From NCBI GenBank assembly GCA_040755755.1, contig JBFLZW010000029.1:1-30176 (forward strand): a DNA stretch of 30,176 nt, in the 5' to 3' direction. The notes under the pieces are model-generated. The model did no database searches, was not told the DNA's origin, and was given only the letters and a program-made list of their open reading frames with translations. Below are positions 9,480 to 16,166 of the stretch, in pieces (position 1 is the first letter of the stretch; the number at the start of each line of letters is the position of its first letter). The DNA comes from a bacterium. Its GTDB lineage: Bacteria > SZUA-182 > DTGQ01. Made by a program: the position numbers and the translations under genes.

Positions 9480-9511
9480 GAAGGCGCAAAGGGGCAAGGG
9501 CACAGAGGCAG
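9480..9511. repeat. Divergent CACAGAG/GCAGAG-family repeat copy
   Basis: The stretch GAAGGCGCAAAGGGGC followed by AAGGGCACAGAGGCAG resembles the repeat copies at 18646-18704, 21564-21635, 26800-26849 and 30085-30144. It is a weaker match than the others. Confidence 0.35.
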
Positions 9512-9546
9512 TCATGGGCTGGGGCTGTCTGGCCCCAGCCCATGAC
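9511..9546 (-). terminator. Hairpin downstream of the 67-residue gene, possible terminator
   Basis: Perfect 15-base arms (9511-9525 and 9532-9546; GTCATGGGCTGGGGC and its complement) enclose a six-base loop. It lies about 83 bases downstream of the minus-strand stop at 9629. No T-tract follows on either strand, so it may be a rho-independent terminator lacking its U-run, an mRNA-stabilising hairpin or a repeat palindrome. Confidence 0.4.
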
Positions 9547-9628
9547 TTGCAATAGTATATGTTAATCTTACAATAAGCCTGACTCAGTGAAATAATTGCA
9601 GTACTACCAGTAATCACGATTGGAATTA

Positions 9629-9832
9629 TCAATTCAACCGGGTATCAGTCTGGATGCTGCACTGACCTATGCCACCCTGGGAGAGGTTAAGAACAAAGAT
9701 CAGCTTCCCCGTGAACCCGCTCTCCACCTTATTTGAAATCTCCCTGTTGATGCTTTGCAGTAAGTGCGACTTTGGATCGGCTGCTCTTACGAATTGTCTC
9801 ACGTCGGATACCTTATCTGCGGTGACTCTCAT
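9629..9832 (-). CDS. Small conserved-looking hypothetical protein (67 aa)
   Basis: I do not recognise the family. The start at 9832 (MRVTADKVSDVRQFVRAAD) is chosen because AAAGGAG lies about eight bases upstream, a strong ribosome binding site; the longer frame to 9880 has none. The product is soluble: a charged helical N-terminal half, INREISNKVESGFTGKL, and a C-terminal strand-like segment IFVLNLSQGGIGQCSI. Codon and residue use look like a real protein. It lies 145 bases downstream of another small minus-strand gene with an equally strong site, so the two may be co-transcribed. No function can be assigned. Confidence 0.6.
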   Translation of the reverse strand: MRVTADKVSDVRQFVRAADPKSHLLQSINREISNKVESGFTGKLIFVLNLSQGGIGQCSIQTDTRLN

Positions 9833-9977
9833 TTCACCTACTCCTTTCGTCCGGCCTTTTGTCCAGGCTCCAGGATTCAAACTGAATCCACAAACTGCTT
9901 CATGATCATCCCCCCGGTTATGGATAGCTGTTATTCTCTTGATGGCAAACTCCGTTCAAATGTTCCCCATGTTCCTC

Positions 9978-10205
9978 TTAAGCACCTTCCTTAACGAGTT
10001 TACTCTTCTCCTTCCCTGCTGATGTCAGCTCATGCCCCAAAGGGGCTTGTTCTGACTCTTCTCGAATGTTCTGGCACTTACGACATTTCTTCCGCCAGCC
10101 AAGATCGCAGGTTCCCCTGCCGACTTCAAATCCGAAGATGGCGAAAAATATTCCGGCCAGTTTAATACAGAACCAAAACCCATCGATAGATTCTCTCACT
10201 GACAT
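9978..10205 (-). CDS. Small single-span protein with a cysteine cluster (75 aa)
   Basis: Unrecognised. The ATG at 10205 has GGGAGG seven bases upstream, which is the main support. The N-terminal third has one hydrophobic segment (FWFCIKLAGIFFAIFGF, residues about 10-26). It is followed by a basic Cys cluster, CDLGWRKKCRKC (residues about 33-44), that could bind metal. The C-terminal half is hydrophilic and rich in Glu and Lys. A small membrane-tethered metal-binding or regulatory protein is possible, but this is only inference. The AT-rich region immediately upstream probably contains its promoter. Confidence 0.58.
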   Translation of the reverse strand: MSVRESIDGFWFCIKLAGIFFAIFGFEVGRGTCDLGWRKKCRKCQNIREESEQAPLGHELTSAGKEKSKLVKEGA

Positions 10206-10837
10206 GGTTTTCCTCCCTGTTCTTGTCTTTGCAGGTTTCTCGCGGTATGCGGATATTATTGTTCTGCAAAAGCAAAAATTCCCTTGAAGTGTTCCTTGTT
10301 CAATGCTCTGATTATTATTAATATTTAACCTTATTTACTTATTTTAAACTGATGTTAAAAATTTGAGATTATATTCATCTGCTTTAATATACATTACAAT
10401 AAATGTGCCATTTATTTTAAATAAGATGAATGATAAGAATATCTTATATAAAACATCATAACACCTTGATTTCTTTCCCTGCTCAAAACGGTATTCCAAG
10501 ATGTCCGGATTACCAGCGCGGCTTTTATTTTATCAATAAAAACAAGTAATTTTTAATTAGTTCGTATATAATGTCGAAAGATAGTAATAATTAACTAAAA
10601 ATCAAATATAAGTTTACTTATTAAATATTAAATTACTAATAATCAAAGGTATGCACAGACTCCGGGAAACAGGTCTCTAAAATACAAAATGTATAAATTT
10701 CAAGTAGTTATGAATTAAAACCGGATAGAACTGGTAAAAAAGTTATCAGAAAACCGGATTCCTGCCGGTCTGGAGTCTGGTAAATTGCATAATTTTGATG
10801 CACTAGATATTCTCTGCAAGGATCGCTAATCAGTTAT

Positions 10838-10858
10838 ACTGCACATATTTAGTGCAGT
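10838..10858. promoter_or_regulatory. Possible operator: 7-base inverted repeat
   Basis: Arms ACTGCAC and GTGCAGT match perfectly around a seven-base AT-only spacer (ATATTTA). Size and symmetry suit a dimeric helix-turn-helix regulator, but the nearest gene is about 300 bases away, so the assignment is weak. Confidence 0.3.
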
Positions 10859-11055
10859 GTTATTCATCTTTTTGCTGGTATTTATTTTAAGCTGCCAATA
10901 TTATATAGAATTATCTAATCTTTTATCTAACCAGGTCAGAATAAATCAAAATGCATTAAAATGATGCAAGGCCGGATGCGGAGAAAAGAATTGGAAGCCG
11001 GGAGTTTTTTAGATAGTGAAAATGGGAAAGAGAAATCAGGATAGGGAAAACAGGT

Positions 11056-11085
11056 ATGGCGGGGCATAGGTACCTGCCCCGCCAT
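11056..11085 (-). terminator. Probable terminator of the parvulin gene
   Basis: Perfect 11-base GC-rich arms, ATGGCGGGGCA and TGCCCCGCCAT, enclose an eight-base loop. It lies about 70 bases downstream of the minus-strand stop at 11156. On the minus strand the stem is followed by ACCTGTTTTCCC, a short T-run. Confidence 0.5.
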
Positions 11086-11155
11086 GATCAGAAGGAGAAA
11101 TCAAAACCAATGCTTAATGCTTATGGCAATGAAGCGCACTGTAACCTGAAGTGTA

Positions 11156-12352
11156 CTATTGACCTGCTGGCGTATTCCCTGCGGGGGGAGCCGCAGGTGC
11201 AGCAGGAGCTGGTGGTGAACCTGCTCCGGGAGAAGGAGTTGCCGGATTTTCCGGTGCAGGCGATGGTTTCGGTAAAAAGGTTTTTATGTCAGCCTTCTCC
11301 CGTAAGGACTGAATGTAATTTTTAACGGCATCGCTCCGCTGTTTTCCGCTGAGGTACTGCTGGATCCGGGCTTTACTTTCTTCGAAGGAACTTTCAGCAG
11401 CAGGCTTAGTATTGGTAACTTTAATGATATGGTAGCCAAACGGGGTTTCGACCACGTTGCTGATTTCCCCAACCTTCATGCTAAAGGCTGCCTGAGAGAA
11501 TTCCGGAACCATCTGTTTGCGGGTAAAAAAGCCCAGGTCCCCGCCGTTTTGAGAGCTTGGGCAATCGGAATTTTCCTTGGCAAGTTTAGCGAAATCTTCG
11601 CCTGCCCTGGCTTTCTTGAGGATTCCCTCAATTTTCTCTTTAGCCTGCTTCTTCGTTGCCTCATCAGCATTCTTTTCAACCTTGACCAGGATATGGCTGG
11701 CCTGGACCATCTCTTCCTGCTTAAACTGATCCTTATGCGCCTCATAGTACTTTTTGAGATCTTCATCGCTTGCCTGCTGGGATGTGGTTTGAGCAGTTAT
11801 CTGCTGCTGAATAACCTTGGAGATGATCATGTTCTTTCTTAACTCATTCTTCAGATCATCCAGGTTTATATTATTCTCTTTTAACCTGTTATTAAACTCC
11901 TCTTCGGTGGGGAACTGTTTTTTGAATTGCTCAATCCGGGCCAGTATCTCTTCGTCCGGAATCGTAATGTTGAGCTCCTTGCCTTTTTGGCAAATCAATT
12001 CACCCTCGACCAGCCGGTCAAGAATCATCTGCTGAAGCTGGAGCTTTTGCTCCGGCGGCATTTTATCTGCCATATCCGGGTTCTGGGAGGTATGAGCATT
12101 CAAGGTCCGGTCCAGTTCTTTTCGAGAGATATTCACTCCATTAACCGTAGCGACGACATCGCCCGGACTCTGAAGCTGACCGGATGGGGATTGTTTTTCT
12201 CCCCCCTCCTTTGGTGCAGCGGGAGAAGATGTGGTTCCTTTATCTTCACCCTTGCCAGGTGTGGGAGAAGAATGGCAGGAATAAAGCAATAAAGAGATAC
12301 AGGCGCAGGCAAAAAGTGTTACGGTAAATCTGACAGTCTTTTGATAATTCAT
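11156..12352 (-). CDS. Parvulin-type peptidylprolyl isomerase lipoprotein (SurA/PrsA-like)
   Basis: A 398-residue chaperone-isomerase that should assist folding of exported proteins at the periplasmic face. The start at 12352 follows AAGGAGG with good spacing. A signal peptide ends in a lipobox LYSC with the lipidated Cys26. A Ser/Pro/Gly-rich linker follows. A SurA_N-type helical region covers about 65-200 ([38 protein letters not shown]). The single parvulin domain covers about 215-313 and contains the expected [25 protein letters not shown] and [13 protein letters not shown]. The last 40 residues are almost only Pro, Ala and Gly, probably an extended envelope-spanning tail. It appears monocistronic, with its own promoter (12438-12466) and a likely terminator (11056-11085). 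Confidence 0.92.
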   Translation of the reverse strand: MNYQKTVRFTVTLFACACISLLLYSCHSSPTPGKGEDKGTTSSPAAPKEGGEKQSPSGQLQSPGDVVATVNGVNISRKELDRTLNAHTSQNPDMADKMPPEQKLQLQQMILDRLVEGELICQKGKELNITIPDEEILARIEQFKKQFPTEEEFNNRLKENNINLDDLKNELRKNMIISKVIQQQITAQTTSQQASDEDLKKYYEAHKDQFKQEEMVQASHILVKVEKNADEATKKQAKEKIEGILKKARAGEDFAKLAKENSDCPSSQNGGDLGFFTRKQMVPEFSQAAFSMKVGEISNVVETPFGYHIIKVTNTKPAAESSFEESKARIQQYLSGKQRSDAVKNYIQSLREKADIKTFLPKPSPAPENPATPSPGAGSPPAPAAPAAPPAGNTPAGQ

Positions 12353-12437
12353 TACTTTCCTCCTTGGTTTCAATGACGACTATAGACTGCTGGTAAGGAA
12401 CAGACACTCAGCCGGAACTCTCTGTCATAAAATCGGA

Positions 12438-12466
12438 ATTATGTCAGGTAGCGGCATCTTTGTCAA
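12438..12466 (-). promoter_or_regulatory. Sigma-70 type promoter of the parvulin gene
   Basis: On the minus strand a perfect TTGACA is followed after 17 bases by CATAAT. The expected start near 12431 leaves a leader of about 80 bases before the ATG at 12352. Confidence 0.7.
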
Positions 12467-12543
12467 TGAATATCCATGCCTTACTGACTGGCAGGTAAAA
12501 GATTTCCATCGGCAATACAAGCAGACAGGCTTTTAAAAGACAA

Positions 12544-12571
12544 AGGCCACCAGCAAAGATGCTGGTGGCCT
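12544..12571 (-). terminator. Strong hairpin terminator on the minus strand, without an obvious gene
   Basis: Perfect 12-base arms (AGGCCACCAGCA and TGCTGGTGGCCT) enclose a four-base loop. On the minus strand TTGTCTTTT follows, as in a rho-independent terminator. No minus-strand gene was found upstream, so it may end a small RNA or insulate the parvulin promoter from antisense transcription. Confidence 0.55.
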
Positions 12572-12578
12572 GAGCCAA

Positions 12579-12681
12579 CAGTATTGTAATCCCCATTTCC
12601 CGAGATATGATAAAGCTATCAGCCCGGCTTCCTGGAACTACAACCTCGACGGCCTGGTGACCCTGGCGATTGAAAAGTGAG
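12579..12681 (+). pseudogene. Possible gene remnant
   Basis: One plus-strand frame reads without a stop into SPASWNYNLDGLVTLAIEK and then TGA. The composition is protein-like (Asn-Leu-Asp-Gly, aromatic residues) but there is no start, no ribosome binding site and only about 34 codons. It could be the tail of a lost gene or chance. Low confidence. Confidence 0.2.
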
Positions 12682-13024
12682 GCTCAATCCGGTTTCATTA
12701 TCGGCCTTTTTCTGGAAAATATACTATCCGGGTAACTATCGTAACTATTCACTTTCCTTCGGTTTTCCGTCATTCCGACTGAATGGATAAATCTTGGAAT
12801 GTACGGTTATTCAAACAGTTGGCTGGCTACTATCTTTCATATCCGTTCGGGATGTCCAGGAGTGCTGAACGATTACGCTACATCCATAGCTGCTTTATAA
12901 AGACTAATATTTTCAATAAATTAACTAGCTTATGCCGGGAATGAAAAATAAATGAGTGTAGGAAAAGACTACAAATTTATTATTTTCCTCATCATACCTG
13001 GCGGATAAGTCGAAAAAATCAGCA

Positions 13025-13040
13025 TGGCATAAACATTGCA
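13025..13040 (+). promoter_or_regulatory. Sigma-54 (-24/-12) promoter of the PEP-CTERM gene
   Basis: TGGCATAAACATTGCA matches the RpoN consensus TGGCAC-N5-TTGCW at all positions but one, with the invariant GG and GC at the correct ten-base gap. The expected start near 13052 gives a leader of about 190 bases. RpoN promoters upstream of PEP-CTERM genes are known in PrsK/PrsR-regulated systems, so the match fits the gene it precedes. The enhancer-binding site was not identified. Confidence 0.7.
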
Positions 13041-13055
13041 AAGTTCGAGGTAGAA

Positions 13056-13247
13056 GTGCTTTCAAGGAGGGGGAATACTGGTAAGGAGGTGATAGTAAAA
13101 ATAGAGTTATGCTGCAATGAGACTTCCAAAGGGAGCTTGCTCCGAGGCTATGCTCCGGAAGATGTCTCCCAAGAAATGAAAGTGAAATGTCTCTTTTCGG
13201 TCCTTAAACTGCAAGTTCTCAATCTCGAAGAAGGGTTCATACTATGA
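13056..13247 (+). CDS. Possible leader ORF upstream of the PEP-CTERM gene
   Basis: A 63-codon frame opens with GTG at 13056 and ends with a TGA that overlaps the ATG of the PEP-CTERM gene (ATGA, 13244-13247), an arrangement that would couple translation. A second in-frame GTG at 13089 abuts AAGGAG, too close for a normal site. The predicted product (KIELCCNETSKGSLLRGY in the middle) resembles nothing I know. Because the predicted sigma-54 transcript begins near 13052, the first start would have almost no leader. The sequence also folds as RNA (13119-13168), so it may simply be untranslated leader. Confidence 0.25.
   Translation: MLSRRGNTGKEVIVKIELCCNETSKGSLLRGYAPEDVSQEMKVKCLFSVLKLQVLNLEEGFIL
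13119..13168 (+). ncRNA. Structured 5' leader element of the PEP-CTERM mRNA
   Basis: The stretch can fold with an outer stem GAGAC (13119-13123)/GTCTC (13164-13168) extended by TTCC (13124-13127)/GGAA (13157-13160). Inside is a hairpin GGAG/CTCC (13132-13135 and 13140-13143). A second CTCC at 13153-13156 can compete for the same GGAG, giving two alternative folds. It does not match a riboswitch class that I can name. Confidence 0.35.
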
Positions 13248-13822
13248 AACATGTAATGGCTATCGCTCTTTCTCTTGGCTTATTCTTCCTGTCATCCATT
13301 CTCATTCCATCTCCGGCTGCGGCATCAACCTTTGATTTTGACGGTTATATTACTTATCATAATGATGTTGTACCAATCGCTTTCACCTTAAACAACGATG
13401 CTACCGATGTAAGGGTATGGACCGATTCATTTCAAAACGGCGCTAATTTCGATCCTATTACGGCAGTGTGGCGTAGCGATGGAACTTTACTTGGAGAAAA
13501 TGACGATAATGATACCATAAATCCCGCAACTCAAACCTACTGGGATTCAGGGCTCTATTTTGCTTCTCTGGCTGCCGGGGATTATCTTTTTACCGTTGCA
13601 GCATATTCCAATTTTGCAAATGGACCAACCTTAGCAGATGGTTTTCGGTTTGATGGCGATATTCCTATCCCAATCGAAAACTGGTGGGTACAGGCTCCAG
13701 GATATTACCATGTATGGCTTGATGGAGTTGACAATGCAGCACCGGTCCCAGAACCTGCTACTTACCTGCTTTTCCTCTTCGGTTTAGCAGGATTGGTAGG
13801 AGTAAAGAAGAGATTCAGTTGA
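13244..13822 (+). CDS. PEP-CTERM exported protein, DVUA0089-like
   Basis: A 192-residue exported protein. A signal peptide ends near residue 28 (AAAS before TFDFDGYITY). The core resembles the DVUA0089 family of beta-sandwich exported proteins (FDPITAVWRSDGTLLGENDD, SGLYFASLAAGDYLFTV, NFANGPTLADGFRFDGD). The C-terminus is a classic PEP-CTERM tripartite signal: VPEP (168-171), a hydrophobic stretch (YLLFLFGLAGLVGV) and a basic end (KKRFS). Such tails are recognised and cut by an exosortase (EpsH/XrtA type) in bacteria that make extracellular polysaccharide; no exosortase gene is in this window. The gene is preceded by a sigma-54 promoter and a structured leader and is followed by a strong terminator, so it is an independent unit. 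Confidence 0.9.
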   Translation: MKHVMAIALSLGLFFLSSILIPSPAAASTFDFDGYITYHNDVVPIAFTLNNDATDVRVWTDSFQNGANFDPITAVWRSDGTLLGENDDNDTINPATQTYWDSGLYFASLAAGDYLFTVAAYSNFANGPTLADGFRFDGDIPIPIENWWVQAPGYYHVWLDGVDNAAPVPEPATYLLFLFGLAGLVGVKKRFS

Positions 13823-13844
13823 TAGCACTTCCTATCGGATATTG

Positions 13845-13877
13845 AAAGGCAGAGCCGATAAAGGCTCTGCCTTTTTT
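13845..13877 (+). terminator. Rho-independent terminator of the PEP-CTERM gene
   Basis: Twelve-base arms (AAAGGCAGAGCC and its complement) enclose a six-base loop, and the stem runs into six T residues. It lies 23 bases after the stop at 13822. Confidence 0.88.
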
Positions 13878-14104
13878 GTTGCTTTCAGTACTGATCATCC
13901 CTCAAATAGATTTGTTACCCAATGAATGGTTAAGAATTAAAGGATTACCAAGACAGGGGGAATAACTGTTCCGGAACTTACTTGGCTATCAAGGCCAGCC
14001 CAGGTAAATTACCAGAATATGTTTCCAGCAGTATTTAAATTTTCGCCAGTCAGACCGGCTCAGCCAACTTTGGCCTGCGCCCCAACCTTGGACCTTGGCC
14101 ATCC

Positions 14105-14446
14105 TTAACAGGTCAGATGGAGAGCGGCCACTACCTTTCTGATGGCTGACAGCTTATTGCAGGTTTTCCAGGCGTTAACAGTATCTTCAACGATCAGGAT
14201 TATTCCCTGATCAGCGACCTGCCTCCTGAGTCCATCAGGAACCCTCATGCAGCCCGCATATCCGGTACCTACGATCAGTATATCTGGCCTCGATTCCAGC
14301 GCATCCTCGATATCTTCAAGACTGAGCACGTGCCCCTCTTTTCGCCACCAGGGGGAAATGACCCTGTCAGGAAATATTTTGAGATCCGAATCATAACGGA
14401 CCCCATCAATGACGATGGAACCAAAAGTATAATCCTCAATGGTCAT
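14105..14446 (-). CDS. Mth938-like (DUF498/AAMDC family) protein
   Basis: A 113-residue single-domain protein of the Mth938-like fold, related to NDUFAF3 and AAMDC of eukaryotes. Family hallmarks are YTFGSIVIDGVRYDSDLKIFPD at the N-terminus, then PWWRKEGHVLSLEDIEDAL, DILIVGTGYAGCMRVPD (the glycine-rich loop) and a C-terminal VEDTVNAWKTCNKLSA. Length fits the family. The biochemical role in bacteria is not established. GGAGG lies about 11 bases before the ATG. The gene follows the Gly-rich exported protein by 84 bases on the same strand and may share its transcript. Confidence 0.85.
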   Translation of the reverse strand: MTIEDYTFGSIVIDGVRYDSDLKIFPDRVISPWWRKEGHVLSLEDIEDALESRPDILIVGTGYAGCMRVPDGLRRQVADQGIILIVEDTVNAWKTCNKLSAIRKVVAALHLTC

Positions 14447-14530
14447 ATCCCGTTGTTCCTCCCCTTCCTTCCCCTGAAACTGTCCCCCTGTATCCCCCTG
14501 AAATCATCGAATCCAGGGATATGATAATGA

Positions 14531-15673
14531 TTAGATCGGAGGGAACAGGAACGACAGAGGAGTAAAAATCGGAGGAATGAATAAAGGAGAGGCTGCCGGA
14601 GGTAACAGTGCAGGTGTTGTCAGCGGTACAGTCGCTGTCAGGGTTGGAGCGACGGCGGTTGGGGCCGCAATCCCCGGAATGGGTGTTATCGGTACAGGAA
14701 TGGTCACAGGTGCAGTCACTGCTGTCGGCACCGTGACCACCTGAGTAGGAGCCGACACCGATATGGCCGGAGCTATCAGAGAAAGGTCAAAATTGCCTGC
14801 ATCACCTTTGGAATAAAGCTGATCATAGAGCACATACCGCCCGGTGATATTCTCCGGGTCAACTAAAGTGCAATCCAGTTTCAGTGACCATTCTTTCAAA
14901 AGTAAATCAATATATGTTCCGGTGAGGACAAAGGTGGAGTCTACCGGATCGAATGTACCTGACACATCGACCGGGCCGGTAAGGTATCTGTTGAGCAGCA
15001 GCGTGCAGCTTCCCGATAGCTCACGGGTAACGGGAGCTTCAACCAGATCAAGAGTCATTTTGCCGGTTGAAGATGTCTTGACCAGGCTGAACCATGTTCC
15101 CTCCCATGAACCTGCCTGCTCGGCTGCAATAAATGACCTGACAACCCGCTTCCCCTGCTGTTTGCCAGCCGTATTCAGGGGAAGCTCGGCAGACGGATTC
15201 GGAGCGGCAGCCGAAATAGTTGATGACTGGCTGCTCATCAGTCCGGCCCAAGGGCCAAAGGCCAGTAAATAGGCAAGACTTACAGGATCATAGAAGCCGC
15301 CATAACCATAGATTCCAATCCCTCCCAGGCCTAAAAAGCCGAATGCGCCGAGTGCACCCAATCCGCTCAACCCGTTCAATCCGATGCCCCCATAGGGACT
15401 GCCGAGAATTCCCAGGGCATAGGGGGACGCCCCGCCAAAACCGAGAGGTCCAAACAGCAACCCTCCCTGCTGGCCATACCATCCTCCCAAGCCCAGGCCC
15501 ACTCCCCCAAGACTGGAAAAACCTAAAGGATAGGAGCCGCCACTGCCAAACAGGCTGTAAAAGGCGTATGAATCCGGAGAGCCGTTCAAGAAAAAAAACG
15601 AGAACAGAAAAACGGTGAGCAGCAGAGAAAAGTGAGCTGTAGTGATCCATTTCTTGACGGCCGCAGAAGCCAT
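14531..15673 (-). CDS. Exported Gly-rich protein with C-terminal Pro/Thr-rich tail
   Basis: A 380-residue protein that I do not recognise. The start at 15673 (MASAAVKKW) has a GGGGGG stretch at proper spacing. A signal peptide covers about residues 5-35 (FSLLLTVFLFSFFF). Residues about 40-135 are extremely rich in Gly, Leu and Tyr with repeats such as LGGxGxxGLGG and SPYGGIGLNG, a composition typical of surface or matrix proteins. A beta-rich domain follows at about 180-300 (SWEGTWFSLVKTSSTGKMTL, SGTFDPVDSTFVLTGTY). The tail from about 305 is rich in Pro, Thr, Val and Ala and ends hydrophobically (FIPPIFTPLSFLFPPI). It is probably anchored or surface-exposed; no enzymatic motif is visible. 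Confidence 0.75.
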   Translation of the reverse strand: MASAAVKKWITTAHFSLLLTVFLFSFFFLNGSPDSYAFYSLFGSGGSYPLGFSSLGGVGLGLGGWYGQQGGLLFGPLGFGGASPYALGILGSPYGGIGLNGLSGLGALGAFGFLGLGGIGIYGYGGFYDPVSLAYLLAFGPWAGLMSSQSSTISAAAPNPSAELPLNTAGKQQGKRVVRSFIAAEQAGSWEGTWFSLVKTSSTGKMTLDLVEAPVTRELSGSCTLLLNRYLTGPVDVSGTFDPVDSTFVLTGTYIDLLLKEWSLKLDCTLVDPENITGRYVLYDQLYSKGDAGNFDLSLIAPAISVSAPTQVVTVPTAVTAPVTIPVPITPIPGIAAPTAVAPTLTATVPLTTPALLPPAASPLFIPPIFTPLSFLFPPI

Positions 15674-15687
15674 GTAGTATTCCCCCC

Positions 15688-15948
15688 TCAATAGTCCTGA
15701 AAAAGCAAAGCCGGATCCTTCGAGCCTTCTCGTACGTATTTCCCGATCCTGGTGCCTGTTTGCAGACTTTTCACAAAACCGATCCCGGCCTGATGCCTAT
15801 CCATGAGATCCCCAAGGAGATTGGCTATTTGCCATATTTTCTCCTTCCCCTCTGGATATACTCCTGGCACCATATCGGGCTCAAGAGCAGCAAACAGCAT
15901 GCCAGGCAGAAGAGGGTACGGTAAACGATGATTAAGCCAAAATTTCAC
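15688..15948 (-). CDS. Small ORF upstream of the Gly-rich gene, doubtful
   Basis: An 86-codon frame opening at a GTG (15948) and ending 14 bases before the ATG of the Gly-rich gene. Composition is protein-like (VPGVYPEGKEKIWQIANLL, GIGFVKSLQTGTRIGKYV), and the spacing fits an operon, but the start has no ribosome binding site and no ATG exists further upstream in frame. The frame stays open to about 16020, so it may be the tail of a gene that has lost its start. I do not recognise a family. Confidence 0.35.
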   Translation of the reverse strand: MKFWLNHRLPYPLLPGMLFAALEPDMVPGVYPEGKEKIWQIANLLGDLMDRHQAGIGFVKSLQTGTRIGKYVREGSKDPALLFQDY

Positions 15949-16026
15949 CTGGTAACTATTACCAAGGACGATAAATGTTATGACAAAATGAGTAAAATTT
16001 TCCTTTGTTCTATCGTTTTTTCAAGC

Positions 16027-16056
16027 TTGACAATCAGAATCAACTGAGGTAATACT
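16027..16056 (+). promoter_or_regulatory. Sigma-70 type promoter of the SNF2 gene
   Basis: A perfect TTGACA is followed after 18 bases by AATACT. The leader would be about 105 bases long. Confidence 0.5.
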
Positions 16057-16166
16057 TAAAAGTTTTCAGAGAATTAGAGTCATCGGTCTACAGGAAAGAG
16101 CACACCTCAGGAATTCACAGTCTGGATCACGCATACCACATTTTTTATAAGGGATGGGGGCTTAGT

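Larger units (their letters stand above)
9209..9628. other. Intergenic region with promoter, repeat copy and hairpins
   Basis: No supported gene. An open frame on the minus strand (9318-9632) has no ribosome binding site and no protein-like composition. The region holds the nfeD operon promoter (9272-9300), a second inverted repeat around GGTGGTGGGTCATGTGCCCCACC (9432-9455, within 20-base pieces GTGGG/CCCAC), a GCGCAAAG/CACAGAGG repeat-like stretch (9480-9511) and a 15-base hairpin (9511-9546). Confidence 0.45.
10206..11155. other. AT-rich region without genes
   Basis: Nearly 950 bases without a supported gene. From about 10290 to 10960 the sequence is strongly AT-rich compared with its surroundings and full of short A/T runs, with stops in all frames. 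Structured pieces are an ACTGCAC/GTGCAGT inverted repeat (10838-10858), a TGCAT/ATGCA inverted repeat (about 10786-10802), an ACCGG/CCGGT inverted repeat (about 10753-10769) and the GC-rich hairpin at 11056-11085. It could be a regulatory region, a degraded insertion or an RNA locus; nothing decides between these. Confidence 0.5.
12353..13243. other. Intergenic region between divergent parvulin and PEP-CTERM genes
   Basis: No full gene. It holds the parvulin promoter (12438-12466), a terminator-like hairpin facing the minus strand (12544-12571), a short remnant-like plus-strand reading frame ending at about 12680, a sigma-54 promoter (13025-13040) and the structured leader of the PEP-CTERM gene. 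The stretch 12690-13020 shows nothing clear. Confidence 0.5.

Noticed and set aside
9318-9632. A 104-codon minus-strand open frame
   Set aside because: No ribosome binding site, crosses two perfect hairpins and a repeat, and has unusual composition; it overlaps the stop of a better supported small gene.
11056-11325. An 89-codon plus-strand open frame beginning MAGHRYLPR
   Set aside because: It starts inside the terminator hairpin and runs antisense into the parvulin gene; no family resemblance.
13040-13240. A cyclic-di-GMP (GEMM) riboswitch before the PEP-CTERM gene
   Set aside because: One GCAAAG resembles part of the conserved core, but it lies in the -12 element of the promoter and the rest of the consensus is missing.
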